64,000 nt of DNA from an uncultured Prevotellaceae bacterium (GTDB lineage Bacteria; Bacteroidota; Bacteroidia; Bacteroidales; Bacteroidaceae): NCBI GenBank assembly GCA_947167515.1, contig CAMVIM010000005.1, forward strand, positions 89,030 to 153,029, given 5' to 3'. The notes beneath the pieces are model-generated. The model had not been told where the DNA came from, searched no databases, and saw only the letters and a program-made list of their open reading frames with translations. Shown here in pieces: positions 33,055 through 41,254 of this stretch. The position numbers were made by a program, and so were the translations under genes. Numbering within the stretch: position 1 is the stretch's first letter; each line of letters starts with the position of its first letter.

Positions 33055-34769
33055 GGTCTTTCTTCCGTCGTGTCAGGAGTGACGGACGCATTTCCGAACA
33101 GGATTTTCCTTTCTCGTTCAGTGGCTTGTGCCACCCAATCTTCGGGTATGAAGCGCCAATGTTTCTTGGGTTGCGGATTGATGGTGCCCAATTCCTTCAC
33201 ATATTCCATCAGATAGTGGCGGATGTCGTACTTGCTCACGCTGAGGATGCGTGAATCCATTTCTTCTTTCGACAATCCGGCTCCCTTGGTCAGCAATTCG
33301 CCTCCGCCGTTGGCACGATAGGCAGTCATGGCAACGGTGTAGGTCTCGTTCATCAAGAAAGGCTTTCCGTTGTCCATGCCCAAGATACGCACCTTTTCGC
33401 CTTCGGGCTTGGTCACATCCACCTCATAGCGAATGCCTGCAGCCGAGTCGAAGTTGAAGATGAAGTTCTTGAAGCCCATGCGTTCAGGGTTGCTTTTCAT
33501 TGGGCTAATGAGCAGCATCGGGTCGTTGGGCGAGTGCATCTGCTGAATCCAGCTGGCATAACTCATTTCGAGATAGTTCTTGATTTCCTCTCCAGTGAGC
33601 AGCAGCGTATAAAGGTGGTCTTCAAAACGATACAGGTCGAAAAGGTTGCTCACTCTGATGTCGCCTGCTTCGATGGAGGCATTGAAGAAGAGTGGGGCAG
33701 TGAACGAGAGATCGGCACCACTCACTTTGAGTTGCAGCGACTGAATCAGGTCGATGTAAGCCGAGGAGCCGAAATAGGCTTCAGACACATCCACGCGGTT
33801 TAGGAATGTGCCAATCTTTTGCGAGGCAAAACGCTTCACCTCGTGGAAGGGGTAGGAGAAATGTCTACGGTAGGAGTTGGCATGCTGGTTGTGGAGTGTG
33901 CCGATGTAGTTGAGAGCGCATTGAGTCTCATGGCTGCTCACCTTTCCCTGTTCGTTGATGCGGAAATCCACATCCACCACCGCCACGCTGTAGGCATAGC
34001 AACCAGGGTTGATGCAAGGCACGTTATGCCCTCCGCGAGTGGTCACTTCCTCCATGTTGCTGGCGTGGTCATGGCCATAGAGAATCAGGTCGAAGCCTTC
34101 CACGTTCTCCGCTGTCTCGCGTGTGGCATTCTCCTTGTATTCAGGTGTGACGATACCCTCGTCCATGCCTGAATGAAGGAGGCCAATGACAAAGTCGGGG
34201 TTCTCTTCCTCGCGCACATGCTTCATCCATTTTTCCGCACTCTCTCGAATGTCTTCAAAGCGGATGCCTTTCCATACAGCCTTCGGAATCCAATGCGGAA
34301 TGGCGGGAGTGATGAATCCGATGACTGCAATTTTCAGTCCCTGACGATAGAACACCTCGTAGGGCTGGAAATAAGGTTCTCCTGTTTCGATGTTGACAGC
34401 ATTGGCTCCCAAGATGGGGAAGTTACATTCCTCTACATATTTGTCGAAGATGCTTTTGCCCATCTCAATGTCATGATTGCCTATCACGGCCACATCATAA
34501 CCGATATAATTGCAGATGTCAGCCACCTGATGCCGCGAGTTCTCGCAGTGGTTGTTGAAGTAGTAGGCCGTCGGCTCTCCCTGCAGCATGTCGCCGCCAT
34601 CGATGAGCAACATGTTGCCTGGATTCTCCTGCACCTCCTTGGCCACAAACGCATGCACCCGCTGGAGACTGCCCTTGCCCCAGTGGCCATGGCGGAAATC
34701 ATAAGGAAAGTAGTTCCCATGCACATCCGTCGTGAAGATAATCTTCAGATGCTTCTTCGCTGCACTCAT
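33051..34769 (-). CDS. 5'-nucleotidase / 2',3'-cyclic phosphodiesterase-family metallophosphoesterase
   Basis: 572 residues. The N-terminal metallophosphoesterase domain (about 1-320) shows 'FTTDVHGNYFPYDF', 'LLIDGGDMLQGEPTAYY', 'AVIGNHDIEMG', 'IGLLHSGMDEG' and 'LYGHDHASN', the complete metal-ligand set. The C-terminal 5'-nucleotidase domain (about 340-550) has 'GEEIKNYLEMSYASW' and 'MTAYRANGGGELL'. Relatives are usually periplasmic or surface enzymes, but this start (SAAKKHLKIIFTTD) has no signal peptide, suggesting a cytosolic enzyme. It converges with the DUF2752 gene and is monocistronic. Confidence 0.88.
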   Translation of the reverse strand: MSAAKKHLKIIFTTDVHGNYFPYDFRHGHWGKGSLQRVHAFVAKEVQENPGNMLLIDGGDMLQGEPTAYYFNNHCENSRHQVADICNYIGYDVAVIGNHDIEMGKSIFDKYVEECNFPILGANAVNIETGEPYFQPYEVFYRQGLKIAVIGFITPAIPHWIPKAVWKGIRFEDIRESAEKWMKHVREEENPDFVIGLLHSGMDEGIVTPEYKENATRETAENVEGFDLILYGHDHASNMEEVTTRGGHNVPCINPGCYAYSVAVVDVDFRINEQGKVSSHETQCALNYIGTLHNQHANSYRRHFSYPFHEVKRFASQKIGTFLNRVDVSEAYFGSSAYIDLIQSLQLKVSGADLSFTAPLFFNASIEAGDIRVSNLFDLYRFEDHLYTLLLTGEEIKNYLEMSYASWIQQMHSPNDPMLLISPMKSNPERMGFKNFIFNFDSAAGIRYEVDVTKPEGEKVRILGMDNGKPFLMNETYTVAMTAYRANGGGELLTKGAGLSKEEMDSRILSVSKYDIRHYLMEYVKELGTINPQPKKHWRFIPEDWVAQATERERKILFGNASVTPDTTEERP

Positions 34770-34898
34770 ACCGTTTGCAAAGGTACAAAAAAATCGGTGA
34801 ATGTGGGAAACGGGGACTTGTTTTCTTTTCCGAACGTGAGATTTTCATGAAATAAGTGAGGGAACACTCAATAATTCACAATAAAATCTTCCTATTTC

Positions 34899-35151
34899 CT
34901 TCTTTCATCACCTCCTCCAACAGTCAGGCATCATCTCCAAGTTCCGTCAGTCGTCATTTCATCATTCTGTCAATCGTTATATACACGGTAATGACGACTG
35001 ACAGCGTGAGGTAATGACGGGTGAGAGGGTGAACTTGATACAGGTGAGAGAGGAAGGAAGATACGGGTGTACGATGGAGGTGATGACGGAAGGACGAACG
35101 TGGTGGATACAGGTGTGCGTTGGCAGTGGATATAGGTGTGCGTTTCCTGTA
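34899..35151. repeat. Array C: about eleven degenerate 23-bp units, right and left halves inverted
   Basis: In this 460-bp gene-free gap, the motif GATACAGG or a variant starts at 35037, 35060, 35106 and 35129, that is at 0, 23, 69 and 92. ATGACGG variants start at 34991, 35014 and 35083, in the same 23-bp register. To the left, units from 34899, 34922 and 34945 align in the complementary sense (CATCACCTCC, CATCATCTCC, GTCATTTC). A perfect 13-bp inverted repeat joins the halves (GTCAGTCGTCATT at 34946-34958, AATGACGACTGAC at 34990-35002). No gene is evident. Confidence 0.7.
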
Positions 35152-35233
35152 AACATGAGGCTCCTCCTTCTTACTCATCAAAGTGGTTACGTGATCGGGA
35201 AATTGGCCTTGACATGGTTCTGCTTATACGACC

Positions 35234-36553
35234 TTATTGAATAAATATTTTATAGGTAAAATTACCTTTACTCGTTTTGATACTTACAATATTCATTCCC
35301 CTTGCCAATGTTGCTACAGGTTTTACATAATGTACATATTGTCCGGCAAGGGTGAATACGGACATATATTTGAAGTCTTTATCTGCCAAGTTGAAACGAA
35401 TTACGTTCCCCGTAATTGTATATTGAATTTTGGTCTGTGAAATAGGAATGACGGATGTAGCCCAGTTTTTCTTGTTCTGATAAGATATTAAAATAGAATC
35501 AACAGAAATGACATCGGTGCTCACTTTGTTTTCAAATATGCATTGTCTATTATTATAGGAAAAATCCATATCTTCCATCATTTTACAGTCCTTCCAAGTA
35601 CCTCCTTCGTATGTCTGTCTATGGATTTTTATCGTATTTCCATCCTTGTCATAGTCATAAAGTGTAATCACCCCCTTGTCTACGATGTTGCCATTTTGTA
35701 AACCCTTATAATGATTGCATATTATATTTCCATTATCATCATATTCGTACTCTTCCTCATGGAATCCGAAGAATTTCCCATATGAACTATAATATTGGTC
35801 TTCGTGCAATTTAATTAAACGGCTATTTTCATTGTAATAATAATAGTATCTCGAAGAATATACATATTCCTTGTTTTTCCATCCATAGTGTATTTCTTGT
35901 TTTAGTAATCCTTTCTCATTATAAGAATAATCGATGCTGTCTTTGCTTGTCTGATTAGTTCCTTGCTTATACAAAATATGTCCATTCCCATCATACATCA
36001 TTCGTTCTATCCTTGTAATTTCATGTCCTTGGTATGTGGTCTTTTTTATGACGTTGCCTTGTGGGTCATAATCATATATATATGTTTCGCCATACGGCCA
36101 TTTTTTATATTCATAACATAATCTTTGATGATCATCATATTTGTAAAAGGCACTATCGCTCACTTCTTTTCTGTTTTGCCTTCCATATGTGTATTTAACC
36201 ATACTCCTCAACATGTCATTCTCATAATAAGTGTATTCTGTAGCCCCTACTTCTTCCATCTGGTTCTCTCCATAAAAGTTTGTGGACAAGCGTACAAGAT
36301 TGCCATTGCTGTCATAGTCGTAGACATATGTCACACTCGGATGATTTCTGCCTTCTATCCAATAGTTTTCTGTTAGGCACTGTCCATCTTTGTTGTATGT
36401 GAAAGACCTATATCTAAGAGTCTTTACCTTTGTTGTATTTGTGATATAATTTGTTTCTGATGCGACATACTCGATGCTATCAATGACATAATCTTGTGCC
36501 TGCGATAATAAAGCCACCATTGTGAACAATAGCGATATTATGATATTCTTCAT
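35234..36553 (-). CDS. Secreted YD/RHS-like repeat protein with C-terminal sorting-like domain
   Basis: 439 residues with a signal peptide (MKNIIISLLFTMVALLSQA-Q). Residues about 45-360 consist of irregular tyrosine/asparagine repeats of the kind YxYDxxGN: 'YVYDYDSNGNLVRL', 'YIYDYDPQGNVIKK', 'YSYNEKGLLKQE', 'YEYDDNGNIICN', 'LYDYDKDGNTIKI'. The last 65 residues look like a type IX sorting domain ('FTLAGQYVHY', 'LARGMNIVSIKTSKGNFTYKIFI'). It is therefore probably surface-attached. No toxin domain is seen. The gene is clearly more AT-rich than its neighbours, suggesting transfer. Unrecognised beyond the repeats. Confidence 0.7.
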   Translation of the reverse strand: MKNIIISLLFTMVALLSQAQDYVIDSIEYVASETNYITNTTKVKTLRYRSFTYNKDGQCLTENYWIEGRNHPSVTYVYDYDSNGNLVRLSTNFYGENQMEEVGATEYTYYENDMLRSMVKYTYGRQNRKEVSDSAFYKYDDHQRLCYEYKKWPYGETYIYDYDPQGNVIKKTTYQGHEITRIERMMYDGNGHILYKQGTNQTSKDSIDYSYNEKGLLKQEIHYGWKNKEYVYSSRYYYYYNENSRLIKLHEDQYYSSYGKFFGFHEEEYEYDDNGNIICNHYKGLQNGNIVDKGVITLYDYDKDGNTIKIHRQTYEGGTWKDCKMMEDMDFSYNNRQCIFENKVSTDVISVDSILISYQNKKNWATSVIPISQTKIQYTITGNVIRFNLADKDFKYMSVFTLAGQYVHYVKPVATLARGMNIVSIKTSKGNFTYKIFIQ

Positions 36554-37073
36554 GTTGTTGAGTTTGGGTTTGTATTATAAAAAGAGGTGCAGACATTCGC
36601 CATACACCTCACGGCTCACCACAAGCCACTTTCAAATACGGGAATGCTGCACCTTGGAAGATGCAGCTCCAATATTGAAAGTTATGCTCTTTTACTCGTG
36701 GTGGTGATTGTGAGGTTATTGAGCAATATGTCTTGCATTCTTTGTAGAATGCAGTTGCAAAATTAGAAAAAAGAATTGGAATGGCCGAAAGAAATAAAGA
36801 AAAAGTTGCTATATATTTAATAAAGGGGAAACATAGATGTGAGATTCTTGAGTGTCTGTAAACCGTGGATACGAAAGAGCGTTTTATAACCATTTAACAT
36901 GCTTTCGATAAAGAAGTTGCGGCTAAAACCTCTATTACGTTGCCATTTTGTGCCGGCCGTCGTGAAGCTCGTGAGCTTTTCTTCGTTAGGCTCAAGGTGG
37001 CAACGTCGTTGGCCTGTGGCTCCTGTCAGTGCATGACAATCAGCTGTCATGGCAATAGTCTGCTTGCCTGAAG
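36554..37073. other. Gene-free stretch with weak reading frames
   Basis: No convincing gene. A minus-strand frame (36817-37098, GTG start, 93 codons; basic C-terminus 'KWQRNRGFSRNFFIES') overlaps the 3' end of the truncated ATPase gene and could be a remnant. It matches no family I know. The rest is AT-rich with no repeats or promoters of note. Confidence 0.3.
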
Positions 37074-37526
37074 TCACCCTCCCATCAGCCACTTCCACAC
37101 CGGCACCACGGGTATTCCCTCTTCCGTGCCCTCTTCATCATAAGTAATCAGTAGGCACTTCCAGTCCTCGTGCGCCTTGGCATACTTCACCAGTGGCGGT
37201 ACCTCCCTGTTGTAAGTGGTCTCCTCCCTGATGCTGTAAGATACCTGTATGGCCAGCTTCTCGTCAGGTACTATGAAGTCAATCTCCTTCTCCGCGTTCA
37301 GAAAAAACACATTCTTTTTGCCAAACCGCCTGCATAGCTCCACCGCCACCATGTTTTCCAGCAGCGACGTCTCAGAGTTCATCAAGAACAGGTTTAGCAA
37401 ACCATTATCAACAAAATAATATTTCTTCTGCATTTCCTTCTCCGTCAGCTTTCCCAACTCGTTCTCCATGGGCAGTATCAGCCAACTGTCAGAGGCGTAA
37501 TCCGCATAGTTTATCGTTGAGGTCAC
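37074..37526 (-). pseudogene. C-terminal fragment of a DUF4143-type AAA ATPase
   Basis: About 150 residues from a GTG at 37526. The sequence is the C-terminal half of the Bacteroidetes ATP-binding proteins with DUF4143: 'YASDSWLILPMENELGKLTEKEMQKKYYFVDNG' in parts, 'LLNLFLMNSETSLLENMVAVEL', 'KEIDFIVPDEKLAIQVSYSI', 'PVVPVWKWLMGG'. The full-length family is about 380-400 residues; the whole AAA domain with Walker motifs is absent. Upstream DNA is AT-rich with stops. It is best read as a remnant left by deletion or rearrangement. The PD-(D/E)xK-like 'EIDF..P..KLAIQV' is retained. Confidence 0.7.
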
Positions 37527-37797
37527 TGCTTGCTAATCAGACATAGCTTGATAACATCTTTACTAATACTCATATAAACTATACTTAATAAGAATTGTTT
37601 GATTTTATAAAGTTCGGTTTGCAAATTTAGGTATTTTCAATAAAACACAATTAACAAACTCGGATTTTTTGCAATATTTTCTTACTTTTTTATCGCAAAT
37701 TCATGATTTTTACCCCCATCATCTGCCATGGCAGGGGTCTGCCTGCGGGCTGGCATCTTTTTTGTTAGGGATGTAGGGCAAAAAGAAAACTGAAATT

Positions 37798-38457
37798 ATG
37801 GCATTCATTGATTACTACAAGGTGATGGGTATCCCGAAGGACACCCCACAGAAGGACATCAGGGCAGCTTACCGCAAGCGCTCGAAGCAGTTCCATCCGG
37901 ATCTTCATCCCGACGACCCCAAGGCCAAGGCGAAGTTCCAGATGCTGAACGAGGCGTATGAGGTGCTGAATGACCCTGAGAAGCGTGCCAAGTACGACCA
38001 GTATGGTGAGAACTGGAAACAGGCGGAGCAGTTTGGTGGCTTCGGCACAGGTGGAGGAGGAGGCAATCCGTTTGAGGGATTCTCCTTCAACATGGGTGGT
38101 GAAGGTGGCATGAGCGACTTCTTCCAGCAAATTTTTGGCGGCATGGGCATGGGAGGCTCTCGACGCACTCGTACCACACGTCGTCCGGCTGAACCTTCCG
38201 AAGTGGAAGCTCATGTGTCCATCGATGTGTGGACGGCTCTGCTCGGTGGCGAACTGATTGTCAGCACCACTTACGGCAAGTTTAAGCTGAAGGTGGCTCC
38301 TGGCACACAGCCAGGCAAGAAGGTTCGCTTGAAGGGAAAGGGTGGTGTGAAGAGCGATGGTACGCTCAAAGACCTCATCATCGTCTTTGATGTCACCATC
38401 CCTGCCAATCTGTCCGAACAGCAAAAGGCACTCATCGAACAGGCACGACGCAGTTGA
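37798..38457 (+). CDS. CbpA-like DnaJ co-chaperone (J domain plus one C-terminal domain)
   Basis: 219 residues. The J domain (1-68) has HPD in '[16 protein letters not shown]'; a Gly/Phe-rich linker runs to about 125, then one substrate-binding domain ('[16 protein letters not shown]', '[18 protein letters not shown]', '[18 protein letters not shown]'). There are no zinc-finger repeats, so it is of the CbpA (type II) class, but shorter than the usual ~300 residues: one of the two C-terminal beta-domains appears to be missing or merged. It is not linked to dnaK or cbpM here. Confidence 0.85.
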   Translation: MAFIDYYKVMGIPKDTPQKDIRAAYRKRSKQFHPDLHPDDPKAKAKFQMLNEAYEVLNDPEKRAKYDQYGENWKQAEQFGGFGTGGGGGNPFEGFSFNMGGEGGMSDFFQQIFGGMGMGGSRRTRTTRRPAEPSEVEAHVSIDVWTALLGGELIVSTTYGKFKLKVAPGTQPGKKVRLKGKGGVKSDGTLKDLIIVFDVTIPANLSEQQKALIEQARRS

Positions 38458-38492
38458 CGATTTTCCGTTCTGCTTGGCACATTCATGGATGT

Positions 38493-38607
38493 GATGCCGT
38501 TTCTCATCTACGTGTAACGCCGTTTCTATTGCAAATTGTACGCCGTTCCATTTATAAATGGTGTGGCGTACAAATTACAAATGGAACGGCGTTTTGTATA
38601 GAGCGAA
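38493..38607. repeat. Array D: five 23-bp units centred on CCATTTATAAATGG
   Basis: Units start at 38493, 38516, 38539, 38562 and 38585, 23 bp apart. Their first nine bases are GATGCCGTT, AACGCCGTT, TACGCCGTT, TGTGGCGTA and AACGGCGTT, and units 2-4 end in CAAATTG, AAATGG and AAATGG. The second to fifth units also form nested inverted repeats: AACGCCGTT with AACGGCGTT, GTACGCC with GGCGTAC, around the palindrome CCATTTATAAATGG. The array sits between the cbpA-like gene and the galK terminator. Confidence 0.8.
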
Positions 38608-38630
38608 GATTTCATTACAGACAAAGAGAG

Positions 38631-38666
38631 AAGCCCCCTGCACGATGAATCTCATGCAGGGGGCTT
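38631..38666. terminator. Bidirectional terminator between cbpA-like gene and galK
   Basis: Arms AAGCCCCCTGCA (38631-38642) and TGCAGGGGGCTT (38655-38666), perfect over 12 bp, followed by CCTTTTTG on the plus strand. The two genes converge here. Confidence 0.85.
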
Positions 38667-38732
38667 CCTTTTTGTATTAGTGTGAGAGAGGAAAACTTGA
38701 GTTGTTATCCCATCTCAGCTGTTTGTTACTTT

Positions 38733-39899
38733 TTAGCAAAGTTTGCGTGAGCCGTCGCCAATCACTACGTCGATAACGATAGGCTTCTTGCCGTACTTCT
38801 CGTTGAACTTCTCAACAGCCGTCTTCACGAAGTTGTCGTAGAGTTCTTCAGCCACAAGGTTGATGGTGCAGCCGCCGAAGCCACCGCCCATGATACGTGA
38901 ACCTGTCACGGAGCATTCCTTCGCCACGTCGTTGAGAAAGTCGAGTTCTTCGCAAGAAACTTCATAGTCCTTCGAGAGTCCGTAGTGAGTTTCGTACATC
39001 TTCTGACCGACAGTCTCGTAGTCGCCCTTCTCCAGAGCGTCGCAGACAGCCAGCACACGGTCTTTCTCACCGAGCACGAAGGTGGCGCGCTTGATGTCCT
39101 CAGCAGGCACCTTGCCTTCGATTTCCTTCAGTTCCTCCCAAGTGGCCTCGCGGAGAGTGGTGATTTCCTTCTCTGGATGCAGTTCCTTGATGGCCTTCAC
39201 GCAGTTCTCGCAAGAGTTGCGGCGGTCGTTGTAGGGAGAACCTACGAGTTCATGCTTCACGCAGGAGTTGATGAGCACGAGTTTGTAGCCCTTCGGATTC
39301 CATGGGAAATATTGGAATTCGCCTGAACGGCAGTCGAGACGCATGAGGTTGCCCTTCTTGCCGAATACGGAAGCGAACTGGTCCATGATGCCGCAGTTCA
39401 CACCGATGTACTTGTGTTCAGTTGCCTGACCCACTTTGGCAAGGGTCATCTTGTCTATCTTGTTGTCGCCGAAGAGGTCGTTGATGGCAAAAGCGTAGCA
39501 GCTTTCGAGGGCGGCAGATGAAGACATGCCAGCTCCGTTAGGAACGTCACCTGCAAAAGCGGTGTCGAAGCCTTGCACGGGAACGCCGAGAGCCATCATT
39601 TCGCGAACCACACCGAAGATGTAGCGGAAGTGGCTGGCCTTAGGACCCTTCTCATCGTCGATAGAGAACTCGTCATAGTCCTTCAAGTCGATGGAGTAAG
39701 CACGAATGGTGCGAGTGCCGTTAGGACGGATTTCGGCAATCATGCCTTGCTCTACAGCGCCGGGGAACACGAAGCCACCATTGTAGTCAGTGTGTTCGCC
39801 AATGAGGTTGATACGGCCAGGTGAAGCGTAAACTGAACCTGGCTCACCGCCAAGATGCTTGATGAAACGAGTTCTTACATCATCAATTTTCAATTTCAT
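38733..39899 (-). CDS. galK: Galactokinase
   Basis: 388 residues. GHMP-kinase motifs are intact: 'GRINLIGEHTDYNGGFVFP', the nucleotide loop 'GDVPNGAGMSSSAALE', the catalytic Asp region 'GVNCGIMDQFASVFG', and 'GSRIMGGGFGGCTINLV'. It phosphorylates alpha-D-galactose at C1 (Leloir pathway). Last gene of a galM-transporter-galK operon read leftward; it ends at a strong terminator. galT and galE are not in the window. Confidence 0.97.
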   Translation of the reverse strand: MKLKIDDVRTRFIKHLGGEPGSVYASPGRINLIGEHTDYNGGFVFPGAVEQGMIAEIRPNGTRTIRAYSIDLKDYDEFSIDDEKGPKASHFRYIFGVVREMMALGVPVQGFDTAFAGDVPNGAGMSSSAALESCYAFAINDLFGDNKIDKMTLAKVGQATEHKYIGVNCGIMDQFASVFGKKGNLMRLDCRSGEFQYFPWNPKGYKLVLINSCVKHELVGSPYNDRRNSCENCVKAIKELHPEKEITTLREATWEELKEIEGKVPAEDIKRATFVLGEKDRVLAVCDALEKGDYETVGQKMYETHYGLSKDYEVSCEELDFLNDVAKECSVTGSRIMGGGFGGCTINLVAEELYDNFVKTAVEKFNEKYGKKPIVIDVVIGDGSRKLC

Positions 39900-39934
39900 A
39901 ATTTTTTAGGTTTTAATGGGTTAGAATTATTTTA

Positions 39935-41161
39935 TTACTTTGAAAGCCCAATCTTTGAGCCGAAGTTGCAGAACCAGAATACATAGATGTAGTAAACGAA
40001 CATCATCATGATGGCTACACCTACGCCGAGTGACGGGTTGTCAACCACGGTACCCATGAGGAGAGGAAGAGTAGCGCCACCGAGCACACCCATGTTGATG
40101 ATACCCGATGCGCTCTTGGTGTGAGGACCAAGCTCCTGAAGACCGAGGTTGAAGATGAGTGGCCACATGACAGAGTGGAAAAGACCGGCAGCCAACATGG
40201 CATAAACGGCATACATGCCTGGAAGTACGAACGATATGCCCACGCAGATGGCACCCAGAATGAGGCATGCAGAAAGCAACGTGCGAGCCTTGAACTTAGC
40301 CAAGATGGCTGATCCAGCGAAACGGCCCACCATCATGCCGCCCCAGTAGAATGGGAGGTAGTCTGTGGCAGAACCAGGCAGAGTGGGGTCAGCCTTCCAG
40401 TAGGCGGGAAGCATGGATGGAATACCAATCTCCAAGCCCATGTACATGGCAATGGCGAGTGCGCCGAGCCATACGTGTGGATACTTGAACACAGAACTCT
40501 TATACTTTTTCGTGTCGGCAGTTGTGTCTTCTTCTTCTGCAGCCTTGTCCTTGTCGGGGTCTGGCAGTTTGATGAAGAAGAGAATGGCTGCGATGACGAG
40601 CGTGAAGATACCCAATCCGAGGAATGGACCAGGCACGTTCTCGGGCAGCTTGGGCTTGCCAGCGATGATGACGTAGGTGATGAACATAGGAGCAACGGTG
40701 GTTGCCACAGAGTTCAATGCCTGCGAGAGGGTCATGCGGAAGGCACCGCTTTCGGGAGCACCCAGCACCATCACGTAGGGATTTGCCACCAACTGCAGCA
40801 TCACCACGCCGAGAGCAACGAGGCTCATGCAGCACAGGAAGATGGTGTACACGTTAGCTGTGCCAAGAGCGGCCGTCACGCCGAGGTAGTTTGCGATGAA
40901 ACCGCAAGCCACCACGGTCAGACCGAGTACGAGTGTGGATTTGTAGCCAATCTTGTTCATCATCATGGCGAATGGGATAGAGAAGAAATAGGCGCCATAG
41001 AAGAAGGTGTTGACCAACTGTCCCTGAGTGTCTGAGAGTTTGAATGCTTCTTTGCAGAACTCAATCATTGAATTGTTCATGGTCGTGACGAATCCGATGA
41101 GGAAGCACACGATGAACACGATAATCAATGGAAATAGATAATTAGGTTTTTTTTGTGACAT
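39935..41161 (-). CDS. Sugar MFS transporter (glucose/galactose:H+ symporter, FHS family)
   Basis: 408 residues with 12 predicted transmembrane helices. The start 'KKPNYLFPLIIVFIVCFLIGFVTTMNNSMIEF' in parts, 'GAYFFSIPFAMMMNKIGYKS' and 'ATVAPMFITYVI' are typical of the FucP/GluP (fucose-galactose-glucose) family. Placement between galM and galK makes galactose (or glucose/galactose) the likely substrate. A second, distinct member at 53.2 kb lies in the fucose operon. Confidence 0.92.
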   Translation of the reverse strand: MSQKKPNYLFPLIIVFIVCFLIGFVTTMNNSMIEFCKEAFKLSDTQGQLVNTFFYGAYFFSIPFAMMMNKIGYKSTLVLGLTVVACGFIANYLGVTAALGTANVYTIFLCCMSLVALGVVMLQLVANPYVMVLGAPESGAFRMTLSQALNSVATTVAPMFITYVIIAGKPKLPENVPGPFLGLGIFTLVIAAILFFIKLPDPDKDKAAEEEDTTADTKKYKSSVFKYPHVWLGALAIAMYMGLEIGIPSMLPAYWKADPTLPGSATDYLPFYWGGMMVGRFAGSAILAKFKARTLLSACLILGAICVGISFVLPGMYAVYAMLAAGLFHSVMWPLIFNLGLQELGPHTKSASGIINMGVLGGATLPLLMGTVVDNPSLGVGVAIMMMFVYYIYVFWFCNFGSKIGLSK

Positions 41162-41254
41162 AGTGTTTATTTATAATATAATGTGTTAGTTAATTGCCAA
41201 AAGCAACAAGCCCTCGCCCACACGCAGAACGGTGGACGAGGGAATGTATGTGGT

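Noticed and set aside
36609..36893. 94-codon minus-strand frame
   Set aside because: No recognisable motif, no promoter, and it overlaps other random frames in an AT-rich gap.
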